From NCBI GenBank assembly GCA_024336345.1, contig JANFOG010000004.1, positions 1,612,001-1,676,000 on the forward strand: a stretch of DNA of 64,000 nucleotides, in the 5' to 3' direction. Both the position numbers and the translations under genes were made by a program. Of the stretch, positions 35,297 to 47,128 are shown one piece after another; the first letter of the stretch is position 1, and each line of letters opens with the position of its first letter. This DNA is from Mariannaea sp. PMI_226. Taxonomy: Eukaryota > Ascomycota > Sordariomycetes > Hypocreales > Nectriaceae. Under the pieces are notes generated by a model. That model ran no database searches, was not told the origin of the DNA, and saw nothing but the letters and a program-made list of their open reading frames with translations.

Positions 35297-35318
35297 CCCC
35301 CCCCCCCCCCCCCCCCAG
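35297..35318. repeat. Poly-C run of 22
   Basis: Twenty-two consecutive C on the plus strand (22 G on the minus strand). Runs of this length are error-prone in sequencing and can form four-stranded structures on the G strand. Confidence 0.9.
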
Positions 35319-36060
35319 GCAGCTGACTGGGGTCATAGCTCTCGACCTGGTCGGCGGTTCTTCCGGCTCATAGGCTCCTTTATTTCCAGGCGATTGAACA
35401 TTTCCATGTTAGCACCGGAGTATCGGTAGGTAGTGACGTACATGCAGCAACTATAGGTAATTTACTCAATGTTAGGGATTAGTCCCTTGTCTACTGCACT
35501 CATGGGGTATGGACTGCATACCCGACTTCGCGCTGGCCAGCAGCATCTGCATGAGCATCACGAGGGACCAGACACTCACCTCATTGCACGAACCCGCCAT
35601 GTACCATTTTAGCTCCAGTCGAGCTTTCGTATGAAGCGTTTCTATGTAAGGCAAGGCACTAGGGGTAGTCAATAATGACATGGAACCATGACATGGAACC
35701 TCAGTAAATGCAATGTGTTTGCTGCGGCACATATCACAAATCTTAAATAAATCGGTAAATAAATAAATAAATAAAAGTAGGAAAAAGAAAACAGATCTTC
35801 ACAGGCTATTATATCGTTTCTCTCGTCCACCTCAATGCTTTGGTATGCTGCACTTGTTGCATCCCAATTACCGCAATGACAGATGAGGAATTGATGGACA
35901 GAAGGGAGGCGGTTCGTCTCGTCACAAACTTGGATGAGCCTAACTTTAATATTTATTAATATGTCAGCAACCTGACTTCTCACAATTCCAATGTTGACCA
36001 TCGTCTACCGGAGCTACCTAATATTACGCACCAGGACCCCGTCCTACGTAGCACCTTATT

Positions 36061-36100
36061 GTACCATAGTACCATAGCACCATTGTACCAGAGTACCATC
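36061..36100. repeat. Imperfect tandem GTACCATA-type repeats
   Basis: Four to five imperfect copies of a unit of about 8-10 bp (GTACCATA, GTACCATAGC, ACCATTGTACC, AGAGTACCATC) run into GTAGGTAGG. It is non-coding. Confidence 0.6.
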
Positions 36101-36931
36101 GTAGGTAGGGTTGGTAATTACTCCATACCTGGGTCAGTGAATAATGAAAAAATCCTGCCTAAGCTCTTATGAAGACTTCTACCCCTTCCATACCTATCCT
36201 TGAGATATACTACCCCGCCAAGAGTGACGACGCCCACCCAGCTTCTCACAAGCCATCCATCGCTAGCCCATCCCATCTCATTTGGTCTCCCCCCCCCTCT
36301 CTGAGAAAACAAGACCCGGGACTAGTTGTACAGTACGAGAGCCGAAGGAAACAAAAAGCACATCACGCCCTTGCTAGGATACTTGCCTGTTTTTCCCTTT
36401 CTCCAACTTGCAGCTTCCCACTCCTCGTCTCCCAAGCTTACAATCTCAAACCCTCGTCTCCTTCTCCTTTATGGCCTTTGTGGTTCAGCATTCAACATCA
36501 GACGAAACAGACGCTCGCACACACACACACGCATACATACATACATCCATACTACTATACACGAACACGCATACGCCCACTTCCTCTGCCTGCGTCCACC
36601 TGAACCCTGCTCGGGGTCACGCAGCGCTTCCCTGCACACCCCAGCACACCCCCAGCACAGGGCGCGTCCCGCCCGAAACACACACAGGAGCGACCCTGTA
36701 ACCGTCTGAGTAGCGGAGCATCCACCAACTAACAAGCACCGAAGCACCAAGCACACGCCTCTTTTTGACGACGAATAGACTACATGGTGCTTTGCTGAGG
36801 CCACCCCCGGGCTCACCCACGTCTGGCCCTCGTGCCTTCGCTCGATATTTAATATCTTCGACTCTCCTCCTCTTCTCCTCTCTCGGACTTCTCGTCCTTC
36901 AACAACCTCCTGCACTGCAGACGCCTTGACC

Positions 36932-39202
36932 ATGGGCGGCACGCCTGCTTACATATTTGTCGTCAGGTTAGTAGTGGGAATATCCTTTGCGCCCATGACA
37001 TAACCACCCTCCTCACAAAATCGCATCACATCGCGTCACATCGCATTATCTGGTGTCTCGCCACCCAGGTATGCCTAGCAATACTTGGACTGACTTATTT
37101 CCCACAGACACGGAAACCGACTCGATGCCGCTGATAAACGATGGCACCTCTCTTCACCCACTCCTTACGATCCCCCCCTCACATACGGCGGTTTCCTCCA
37201 GTCCAGACAAGTAGGCAACCAAATCGCAAACATCCTTGAGCAGGTTAAAATCGACCATGAGTCCTCTTCAAAGAACGGCAAGAAAAGAAAGCGGTTCAAG
37301 GTTGTCATCCATAGCTCCCCATTTCTGCGATGCGTTCAGACTTCCGTTGGGATCAGCTCCGGGCTCGCCCAAACCTCCTTCGATTCTCCATACCACCCTT
37401 CTGACATATTCGTTTCTACGACCGGCCCTTCCAAAGAATTCAAGCCCGTAGTTTTGCGACTAGACTCCTTCCTGGGGGAGTGGCTCTGCCCCGAATACTT
37501 TGAAATGATAACACCTCCCCCAGGGGCTGCCCTAATGGTTGGCAGTGCAAAAGCAGACTTGTTGCGACGTGAAGACTACAGTAGCTTGACAAACCCACCA
37601 CCCATCTCCCATAGCCACAAGAGCTCGTCTGGTTCTTTGTGGAATGGTTCACCTAGCGCGAGCCCTCACATCCACGCTCAGCAGATACCGTCTCCGCCTC
37701 CATCAGAAAAGAATACCTCAAGTCCCAGCTCTGCACCTGGCTCGTCGATGGCTGCTGCTCTGTCCGGCCAGCTTGGAGGTCAGGCCGATCAAAAAAAGGG
37801 ATATGTTTTCCCCCGACCACACTACGCCATATCCAACTCTGGAAAAATCCCAGAAGGGTTCGTGGCGCATGCACGAGATCATTGCACAGTTGTGGACTAC
37901 CAATGGGACTCGATGAGAGCCCCCTTGAACTTTGGCGACGGTGGACAGTTTGGTGAGGAATGGCACGCAATGCACAAGAGATTTCGCAGGGGGTTAAAGA
38001 AACTGGTACACTGGTATGCCACCACGGAGGCTCCCGCTGAGATGGTCACCAAAGGCGTCTTGAACGGTGACGACGAACGCGCAGGGTCGGACGATGAGGA
38101 AGTGGAGACGGTCGTTATTCTTGTCTCTCATGGTGCTGGCTGCAATGCATTGATTGGCGCTATTACGCACCAGCCCGTCCTAATGGACGTAGGAATTGCT
38201 TCCATAACCATGGCGGTGCGAAAACCCGAGGTTAACTACGACACGCTTCTTGCCGCCTCTCGACTACGAAACCATGCATCGGATCGCTATGTTTCACCAC
38301 ACGAGCTTTTCGATATTCGGCTATCTGCCAGCACTGATCATTTGAGATCAACAGCTTCAACACCAGTATCTGCTCGATCAACAAATGCAGACATATTTCC
38401 TATTGGTGCAGGAAACCGAGGCCGAGCACCGAGTTCCGCGGGAAGTTCCAATGGTCCTATTATGGGATCATTTGTCTACACATCAGATCCTCTTCTGGCC
38501 AACGGCAGCCGGAGTTCTTCCGCCAACGCAATCCTGGGGTCATCCATCCGCCGAGACTCGGGTTCTCAGCGGCCATCACCGAAAGTGTCCGTGTTTGGTA
38601 CTGTTGGAACGGGTGCGACCGGACCTAGGAGTAATTCGCCTGGCATAAGCAACCCCTCCTTTGGACTGTGGTCACCTGCCCCTTCGTCGCTCAGGTTGGT
38701 CGACGATGGCGCTGGTGATGAGATGGACGGGGACAACGGGGACTTTGATGCCCTATTGCCGAACTTTGATCGGTCACGTTTCAAGCCTGGAGATCAGAAT
38801 GATAGAGGAAAAAACACGATTCCGGTCCCGGGGCTGACCTCCAAAGAGTCCGAATTACCAGATTTCATGGTCACTCAATCATTCTCGCTGCCCAATCTCT
38901 CCATGGAACTTCCATCTCCCGCATTGCCTATCCTAGGAGGGTTTTCGTATCCTCCTAATGGAGGAGTTGGAAGCAACATTACCCCCAACAGTAATAACAA
39001 ACCAAGAGGACCGGTCTTTTCTGCTCCCATAAAGATCAGAACCGACATTGATTTTGACAAACCTGTCGAGGAGATAAACCTCTCCCAATTAGGAGATGGA
39101 CTCGGCGGAACCTGGGGTTTGCCCATGCCTCCTGGAGAGGCTGAACGACTCCGAGACCTGAGTCTTACAAAACGACGTTGGACCACTACCGAACGTGCTT
39201 GA
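36932..39202 (+). CDS. Histidine-phosphatase (phosphoglycerate-mutase-fold) protein
   Basis: Two exons, 36932-36966 and 37108-39202, giving 709 aa. Exon 1 encodes MGGTPAYIFVV and the intron splits the Arg codon of the catalytic RHG motif (residues 12-14, RHGNRL). The mutase fold continues with VIHSSPFLRCVQTS, an insertion of low complexity (about residues 175-225), and VILVSHGAGCNALIG with the second catalytic His near residue 353. From about residue 400 the protein is a Ser/Pro/Asn-rich, mostly disordered tail. Fungal proteins of this layout are poorly studied; the RHG, SPFLRC and SHGAG motifs indicate phosphohistidine phosphatase chemistry, but the substrate cannot be deduced. A CA-rich repeat follows the stop. 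It is convergent with the carnitine carrier gene. Confidence 0.85.
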
Positions 39203-40217
39203 TCTTGCACGTGCACACACACACACACACACACAAAACTCTGAACAAACGCGATGCCATTTCTCACCATGTGAGCGAGAGCATCGAATCTACTATGGCT
39301 CATGAATGGCATCATCCATGATACGGAAAATATGATACTGGATACCCTCATCTCCTCTCTTACGCAATCGCACTTACACAACTTATTACTATTATGCCCA
39401 GTGCGCGTTGATCCCTGTTTGGTCGTGCTAAATTTCATTTCTTACGACAAGCAGGACTGTTTCTCTTTTCAACTAGCATCGGCGAAGGGGAGCATTGATC
39501 CAGATATGTCACAAACACAAAAGGTTGACTTGATATTATATTTAGTAAAAATGACGGCCCGCATCGGTTTGATATGTTCTTGGTTTATCCTTTTTCTTTT
39601 TCTTCCTTTCGAGTTTGTATTCAATAAGGGTGTTGTTTTTTCTTTTTTTGGGGGGAGGGGCCAACTGGGACTGGCAAAGGGTAATGAAATGAAATGATAT
39701 CCTCCTGTACTTCGGAAGTTTTGGGCACTCCAACTTGCAAAGCGAAATTGACGACGGAGAAAAAACAAGGGACAACAAAAAACAACTTTGTCTGAATATA
39801 TGATGGTTTAATTTCATTTACGCTTGTACTCTCTTCTCTACCTGTATCTGTCTCCTCCAAACTATCTCTATGGTATATAGGTGGCATTACAAAACACGAA
39901 GAAGAAACCACACGTGCGAGCATAATAAAAAAAAAAGTATCGCAAAAACAGCAATCTTCAAATACGGGTATGTCATCACAAGATACCTAGGCTCCCCTGT
40001 CATCACGTTACCGAGCCGGTAACGAACGGACGCCTTGCATTCGTTTTATCACCCAATTCGTCTCTTGGCAAATGTAAAAAAAGCGCCTTGCCTTTGACTG
40101 CAAGGACCAAGAGCCTCTATTTTATCTCCGCATTACATTCTTTTGTGCGTGATCGATGGAGAGGAAAGAAATGCACTGCAAATAATTTTCTCCTGTGTGT
40201 GGTGCATGTTTTGCTCT
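39203..40217. other. Convergent 3' interval
   Basis: About 1 kb holding the 3' UTRs of the mutase-fold gene and the carnitine carrier gene. It begins with a CA dinucleotide repeat at about 39212-39234. A T-rich stretch lies near 39637-39650. No gene recognised. Confidence 0.4.
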
Positions 40218-41289
40218 TCAACCCAACGTCTTCTTCATGAACTGGTGCGCCAGTTCAACACCGAGGAAAGTGGCGGCATTGGCGGGCACGGCACGGGCAA
40301 GCGCCGGACCAAAGCCGGGGAAGAAGGCTCGGTAGCCACCTTTACCGTACAGCTCGCGAATAACGCCGCCGATAGTGACGTTTCCTTCAGCCGTCTGGAG
40401 ACGTGATTTGACGGTATCAACGGGGAAGACTGGGATCCACATCGCGACACCAGCAGCGGCACCAGCGCACGTCACGGCAGTCAAGCTGAGTTGGCCGCTA
40501 GGCTTGCCAGTGTGAGGGTCGACAGGTGTCAGTTTCCGCTTGATATACTCGTAGGCGGCGAAGTAGGCGGCAGAACCAGGGCCATCACGAGCGAGAGTAG
40601 CGGTACTGCCGCGGAAGACGGAACGGAGACCACCCTCTTTGTAGAGCTGGCGGACGACATCGAGACCGCCGTTGTACTTAGGCTTCTCACCGGGGGCGAG
40701 CTGCTTTTGACCCTGAACCTGAAGGATGACCTTGATGCGCTCGAAGGGGGCGGTGATAGCTGTCATGGGAATGGCTGATAGGAAACCAGCGGTCGAGATC
40801 TGGGCGATGGTGAAGCCCTCAGCAGGCACTTCAGAGACGGAGCCGACAATCTGCTTGCCAAGATCGTATCCCCAGAAAGAAACAGCAACTGAATGGTCAA
40901 TGGCAGTCAGTTATTACAGTCCGAAAAACGAGGATTAGGAAGAGGGAAGAGTCGCACGTACACATGGGAGTAACACCAACCAGTGGTGCGCTTACACCAG
41001 CGTATAGACCTCTTCGAAGGCCATCGCGAGCGATGCTCTTGCGCACAACATCGATAGCGGAGGAGTAGACTCCGCGCTCGGCGGTCTGGAGACGGACCTT
41101 GACAAGGTCGAAGGGGTGGCCGACGACGACTGCGCAGATACCACCAAAACCACCAGCGACCAGAGCGCGGGCCTGCTTAGCAAGACCTGAGGAAGCAGCC
41201 GTAGTCTCCTTGGTCTCCCTCTTTGTCGTCACCTTGGGGAGGTTGGTGATGATGGGTGCGATGGCCCCGGGAGACTCAGTGGTCGACAT
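40218..41289 (-). CDS. crc1: Mitochondrial carnitine/acylcarnitine carrier
   Basis: Two exons, 41289-40962 and 40888-40218, giving 332 aa. Three repeats carry the mitochondrial-carrier signature: PFDLVKVRLQT (residues 59-69), PFERIKVILQVQ, and PVDTVKSRLQT. The overall sequence, including FRGSTATLARDGPGSAAYFAAYEYIK and the C-terminal NAATFLGVELAHQFM, is typical of the carnitine/acylcarnitine translocase group (yeast Crc1, Aspergillus AcuH). The protein exchanges acylcarnitines for carnitine across the inner mitochondrial membrane. A polar N-terminus of about 40 residues precedes the first helix. The promoter has a CCGAGG site 121 bp before the start codon, matching the FarA/CTF1 consensus. This fits its role with fox2 at the window end. 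The subfamily call is strong but made without alignment. Confidence 0.9.
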
Positions 41290-43798
41290 TTTTAAGCTGA
41301 GGGTTGACGAAGTGAAGCGTGAGGGCGATCGGTCGGGGGAAAGATGGTTTATCAAATCGTCCAGCTATGACGTGTGGAGTGCCCCTCGACGAACGCGGAG
41401 AAGAGGCGGCCGAGGTGTGGAGTAGATTCGGTCGAGGGGAGGGAAGGGAGCGAAGATGGGGTTGGATTGGACAAGAAAGAAATGGAGGAGCGGGAGAGAA
41501 ATCAGGGTCGCACAGTGAGATGAAACTTGCTACAGGCGCAAGTTTTTTTTTTTTTTTCTTTCGTCTTCCCAGGCGCAGAGGATTCAACTCGACGATTTGC
41601 TGAGATGACAGGAGAGGGGTGAAGAAAAGGATGGGCACGAGAAGGAGCCGGAGAGGAGCTAAAGAGAAAGGGAAATGGGAAAAACAGGAATATCTGATGG
41701 GCAGGCGCGTCTAAAAGATATGCACTCTTCCCAACAAAGCCAGGTTCCTATGTCAGATCCCTGGGCCGGTGATGCGACTGTGCCTGCAACGTGAGACAGG
41801 CGATGGTTATCAGGTATGTCACAAGGACCTCATGCAACCGGAGACACTGGTAGAAAGAGGAAAAGAATATTCCGGACCGGTCTTGCCGCTTCAAGTCTGA
41901 TGAAGAATTAGGAGAGCAAATGAAGCGTCCAGGTTTGATATTGAAGAGAAAAAAGACAGGGTTTTGGGAAACGGGCAGACAGGGGGGCTTGGAAGACGTC
42001 AACGGCGTGACAGCAATTAATATAACCATCGAACATCCGATCAGCGCAAAATACGGAGTCCCACGCACTGAATTGGTACTGGGTACATCTGTACGTAAGG
42101 TAGGTCATCCGGAGGTTACCATCGCCGGGGTGTACGTGTAAGCCCCGTGCCCCGGCCCGCCGCGTTTCTTCTGTCTTGCCTCGGCTTCGGCTCGCGGTGG
42201 AGGGATACCCGCTTTCCTATTGCTCGACTCCCCCGTACGTGTGTGGGTTTTCCTTGTTGCTCAGGCTGCTTTCCGTGAAGCCCTTGCCCCCCTCCATCAT
42301 GACAACCTACCGACCGACCGAGGGAGGCAAGGAGGTAGGCGGTTCATCATTGGCCCCATTCTTCTAGCCATCAAGCCAATTGAAACATGGCATTCAGTTA
42401 ACAGCTCCTCTCCACCTTTTACAAGACCACCATTTTCAGGAGGATGAACCCCGAGATTGCTCCCTGCTATAAGCAAATTGGGTTCTGACCTAGAGGAGCC
42501 TCCTTGTTGGCGCTATAAGTGACTGCAAGTCCCGTCTGAAGAGGCGGGCTAGGCGGCCGGCCGGAAGGATCCAGCCAGTCCAGCCAGAGGCCCGTTGGCT
42601 CGGGAGTCGAAAGAAGGTAACTCAAACTTGAACTATGTAACCTTGGTGAATTGTCGTCGGGTGCGGAGATCGTCTTGTCATTCGTCGTTGCTACCACACC
42701 TATCCAGCAGCTTGGAAATGCCAGACATGAGTTCGAACATCATCTTGATCGGTAGCGAGATCGAGGGTGGCATCGATTGGCCCTTACACCTGGTCCCTGC
42801 AGGCACAGCGGTCCGATCTGATTGCAGATCTCGTCATGACATCCGACATCTGAACAAGGTTGAAGCTGGGCTGGTGGGCAGATAATTAGGCAATGTACCT
42901 TGGGTATGAGTCAAGGCGCTCAAGGATACCCTGAAAACATAAAAATCCGAGCCTGAACACTAGCCAAAGCGTCGCAGTCTAGCCTCGGAGCTTTATTGCA
43001 CGCCCATACAGATTCGAAACTGTATTTCTGGCAACCTTTCTTGGGGTCTGGCGATGATATGATGATATGATATGCTGCGCAACTGCTTGTTATTGATTCT
43101 CTGCTTAGTAAATACATGTAGATAATAAGTCAGTGGTCAGCTACTCAGGAGCCGAGACCCACAGCACATTCAGCTTGTTGCAATCACATGTGAATATGGT
43201 ACGTAGTGTGAACACATGTCAATCATCCCATGTTAATCAGGGAGCCTTATCAAGAAAAGTAATGTAGGTAAGCCACCCAAGGTAGGCAGGTGGTTCACGA
43301 GCTCTCTTAACCTGCCCTTCCTCTAAAACATTTCATACCTATCTTATATAGGCAGTACTTGCTTTTTTCTCTCTCTCTTTTCCCTTCACAATAAAAACGA
43401 TATGTATCTTGGATGCAGAATGGGTAGTTATTTACACGTGATGCAGAGAATCACCTGAAATCATATCTTCCCCCTACCCACAACTGCCCACAATTGAACG
43501 TCCGTCTCTGTGGGAATGTAAACTATGTACAATGCTCAAGGTAGAGTGCATCGTTACCTAAGTAGATAGGTACCTTAATTACCTAAGGTATGCCACATAA
43601 AGCCTTCATAGGTATTAATCCAAAGTTCAAACGCAAGGCTTCGTTTCCAAGGCGCCTTTCTCCAGAACCCCGTATTCCAACTTGCCTGTAATTACGTCCA
43701 GGATCTACTACAAGTAGGACTTCCCGTGCCGGCATCGTGCCGCGCTCTATATCTATCTCAACACCCGCCATCACCGGGATGAGCATTAGCCTCATCCT
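41290..43798. other. 2.5-kb interval between the carnitine carrier and zinc transporter genes
   Basis: It contains the carnitine carrier promoter, with CCGAGG at 41410-41415 and CCTCGG at 42179-42184. TACCTA-type motifs occur at 43262-43290 and 43555-43590, the latter including the inverted pair TACCTTA/TAAGGTA at 43571-43590. A T run lies at about 41542-41557. No gene recognised. Confidence 0.4.
41410..41415 (-). promoter_or_regulatory. CCTCGG site in the carnitine carrier promoter
   Basis: CCGAGG on the plus strand, so CCTCGG in the direction of the gene, 121 bp before the ATG. CCTCGG is the established binding motif of the fatty-acid regulators FarA/FarB (Aspergillus) and CTF1 (Fusarium). 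A single 6-mer is weak evidence, since about 30 are expected by chance in the window. Confidence 0.4.
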
Positions 43799-45650
43799 CT
43801 AGATTGCCTTGGCTGCTGCCAGTGACGTTGGTGATGGTGCTTGTGTTGATCCGTTGCCTCGCCTGTGGCACCAACACGTCGTATCTCCTTCTCTTTCCAC
43901 CTGAACGACCACGTCCATGCCCTCGTTCAGTAAATAGTCTCGAACTCGATCACGAACATCCTCCAGGGCTGCACCTCGAGCTGCCACCACATGCACAACA
44001 CCAAGGAGTTTACCCTTTGAGGCACTCGCGCTATGGTCGTCTCTCCAAAATTTGGGTGTCGCATATCCCACCACTCCTCGCTGATTGAGGATTCCGCCCA
44101 AACTATTCCTCAGGTTGTATTCAGTGTCCTCGGGGATGCTCAATAGAAGCCTCTTGGCTGATGAGTACACCAATGGTTTGGATGAGAGAAAGATGAGGAC
44201 GGCGATCAAGCATGACGCCAAGGGATCCCATCCAGCCCATCCCCAGAAACTTGTCAGAATTGTCGATACGATGACAGACACGCTGCCAAGGGTGTCAGCT
44301 AAAATATGAAGGTAAATTCCATGCATATTCTCATTATCATGCCCGTGGCTATGCCCGTGCCCGCCACAAGAGCTGCCTCCGTGTGAATGGGAATGGCCGT
44401 CATCATGCGAATGTGAATGGCTATGTCCGTGGTCGTGGTCATGGTCGTGTCCGTGATGGTGATGCCCAAAGGCCATCATACCAACCAAGTTCACAGCTAG
44501 ACCAAGACTACTGACAATGAAGAGCTCTCCCAAGCGCTTCGTTTGCGTTCCCTCCCATAACCGTTCAAAAGCCTCAAAGGCAATCTCTACACTAAGCAAC
44601 CTTGCGCTGCGAGTCAGCAGCTTTCGTTTTTGCTTTCATCATTGTGGCTACTCACATTAAGAGAACTCCGTTGGCAAACCCGCTCAATGTCTCAATCTTG
44701 CCAAAGCCGTACGGAAATCGCTGGCTCCGCGGCCATTTGCTTAGAACAGCTGCTAGTAATCCAACGAGTAGTGCTACGCAGTCGAAGAACATATGGATAC
44801 TATCGCTCAGAAGGCCGAGAGAATCGGTGACGTAGCCGTAGAAAGCCTGGACGGCCATAAATGAAAAATTGAGCCTATATTGATGTTATCACATTAGCAT
44901 TAAGATTATACAGTCGAGTAGCTTCTGCACATACGTCATGAAGTAGAAAATTCGTCTTGAATCCTTCTCGATCATAATTGCATGGAGAATGGGAAAGCGA
45001 GCGGTGTAGGGAAGCACTGTTCTTGTCAACAGTGACCTCTTTGCATTATTTTCGTGGTCGTGGGAGTGGTCGTGAGAGTGGAAATGCCCATGCGAATGAT
45101 CATGACTATGACCAGCATGGTGATGATGGTTGTGGTCGTGATCGTGATTGTGATCGTGGTCATGACCATGGTCGTGCAAATCCGGAGGAGCGTATGGTGT
45201 CGTCGCAGTTGCAGGCCCTGGTGACAGAATGCTCTTGCCTCCAGGTGTCTTCTCCTGTGTCCAACCATCTAAGGTATTCAGCGCAGGCGGAGGCATCTTC
45301 TCGCGAGTAGGAATACTGTTTGGGTTGGACATGTGCGAGCGAGTGTGGCGGCGTGTGCGCCCCGCATGGAAATGAGGGACAGAATTGGCATGCGAATGCC
45401 CGTGGTCGTGGTTATGGTTGTGATCATGGTCGTGGTTATGGTTGTGATCATGGTCGTGGTCGTCGCCATGACTGTGGTCCGAGTGATCATGGCTGTGAGG
45501 ATCGAAATCGGCTCGAAAGGGGATGGTACCATTGGACATAGTCCTCGGGACAGTCAGCGTTGGTTGTGAATTCGATGAGGCATGTGTGTGTATATGGCTC
45601 GTGTGAACATGAGGTAGAGCAGACGCCGGAAGGGCATACGACGACGCCAT
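43799..45650 (-). CDS. Cation-diffusion-facilitator zinc transporter, MSC2/ZnT5 type
   Basis: Three exons, 45650-44935, 44874-44656 and 44600-43799, giving 578 aa. The first 225 residues are soluble and extremely His/Asp-rich, with two blocks of alternating HDH/HNH units at about residues 50-90 and 155-205. The CDF membrane domain follows. Its first metal-site motif is HMFFD (in SDSIHMFFDCVALLVGL) and its second is HILAD. Between them lies another His-rich loop (GHHHHGHDHDHDHGHSH). This matches the MSC2/ZnT5 subgroup, which carries zinc into the secretory pathway, in yeast as an Msc2-Zrg17 heteromer. It lacks the extra N-terminal membrane helices of yeast Msc2, so it may be a distinct subtype. 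The N-terminal block includes two perfect 24-bp repeats (45403-45450). Confidence 0.88.
45403..45450. repeat. 24-bp tandem repeat inside the zinc transporter gene
   Basis: Two perfect 24-bp copies (45403-45426, 45427-45450) and the start of a third. They encode DHDHNHNH units of the N-terminal His-rich domain. The length of such arrays commonly varies between strains. Confidence 0.9.
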
Positions 45651-47128
45651 CGCTGCCGAAGCACTATGAAAGACAAGACTAGTTGGCCGTGCCGCGAACG
45701 GATTGGAAGCGCAAAGTCGGTAGGATTATCGGCACAAAAGCGGTCGATCCAGCAGGACTGCCAAAACGTCCCCACAGGCCAGTCGTCACCGTCATCCGCC
45801 GATAGGAACACCAAGGATTCTCGGAAACGCGTCGCGTATTTTTCTTGTAGGGTTTTTTTTTCGCAGGCAGAAGAGGATAAATCCAAGTCGTGGCACGTTT
45901 CACTCTATCGAATGTGGGCGATGCAAACGGGTGTTTGTCAAAGCCAGTTGTGTGGCAGCCAAAGGATCAAGAGACGCAGGAGGCGCCTGCACGTGGATGG
46001 ATCTATTCGGAAGAAGACCAACGGCAAAAAGCAGCGATCGTCGGCGAGGAGATAAGAATTTCCTGCCAAGGGCCTTCAATATGCAAGCCACTGGAAACGG
46101 TGCAGTTTAGGGGGAGAGTCGTGCCATGAGAAAATTTAAGACTAGAGGTGACAGCAACGCCTGGAGGAGGATTAATAAGTGGGCGTTGAGAAGAATGGCC
46201 AACCCATCGATAGTTCTTGACTCGCACTCTTCCTCAACTCCTATTCAAACTGGCAGGCGCGCGAAATGGTGGCCAAAGAAGCAAGGCTACCGGTACTTCT
46301 GGGAGGGGATGGTCGCATTTCGACCCCCTGCATGCGGCCCCTTTCCCGCTAAACTTTAGTGCATCTTGGGGATAGGCGGACATATTCCAGGTACGTACTA
46401 ACTCTGTGCACGTACCTCTCCCACTGAACGAAGTGATCAACAGGCGCACACCCTCCAATCCACATAGTTTCCGCAATCGCAGGCAATGCAAGCTCACCTG
46501 GCGGCCCAATGCTAATGTTCGAGCTGTGCCTGGCAGGTGTTCTTAAATGCATCCTAGTACAACTAAAGGTCTTTACACCAATGTGATTTACGTGGTAGGG
46601 TGGTTGGTGGCTGTCCACCCTTTGCAAATGAATGATGTTACAACCTTGTTCAAGATATGGAGCAAGCCCCAACCTGGCCACCTACAGTTGTGTTTGTCTC
46701 TGCCACTATAGCGGCTTTCTTCGGTGTCTAGGTACCACACCCAGGTGGCTACGGTGTCTACAAGGCAACTTCGTAGGTAGGCACTCACAAAAAACTGAAT
46801 CCAGACGTCCTCATGCCTTCAGTGTCGAATCATAATCAAGATAAGAAGGCTTCTCTTGCATATCGAGGAATTCAACTGAAAACCCTTCATTTATTTCTAC
46901 AGGTTTTTTGTTTTCGGGGTGTCCCCCAAGTTGCATAGGACTTTTCCCATTTCTTCCTCAGGAAGCTCCAGAAAGTAAGGTTGGGTAGGTACCTTTCCGT
47001 GCGGTAGCACCACTGGCAATCAATGCATGTGGATGTTATACGTATAGTGCAGAGCGAGTGTGGACCTCACTCGTACAAGGACACCTCATCGTCAAACCTC
47101 CACAGCGAGATCAATTCACTTTTTCGCG
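45651..47128. promoter_or_regulatory. Divergent intergenic region between the zinc transporter gene and alg1
   Basis: About 1.5 kb serving both divergent genes. No zinc-responsive element recognised by eye. A GGTAGGTACC motif lies at about 46985-46993. The ORFs within have no family resemblance. Confidence 0.4.

Larger units (their letters stand above)
32674..36931. other. 4.3-kb interval between gpi8 and the phosphoglycerate-mutase-like gene
   Basis: A divergent promoter region. One doubtful ORF (33233-33598, -) is listed separately. Landmarks: a C run of 22 at 35297-35318, a tandem 13-mer CATGACATGGAAC at about 35676-35701, TAAA repeats at about 35745-35775, imperfect GTACCATA repeats at 36061-36100, and a CA/CATA repeat at about 36520-36547 in the leader of the downstream gene. 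Otherwise I see nothing coding. Confidence 0.45.

Noticed and set aside
36469..36942. 157-aa minus-strand ORF upstream of the mutase-fold gene
   Set aside because: Antisense to a C/T- and CA-rich leader with no recognisable domain.
45320..45569. Plus-strand ORFs of Val/Met/Gly-rich repeats
   Set aside because: Antisense of the His/Asp repeats of the zinc transporter gene.
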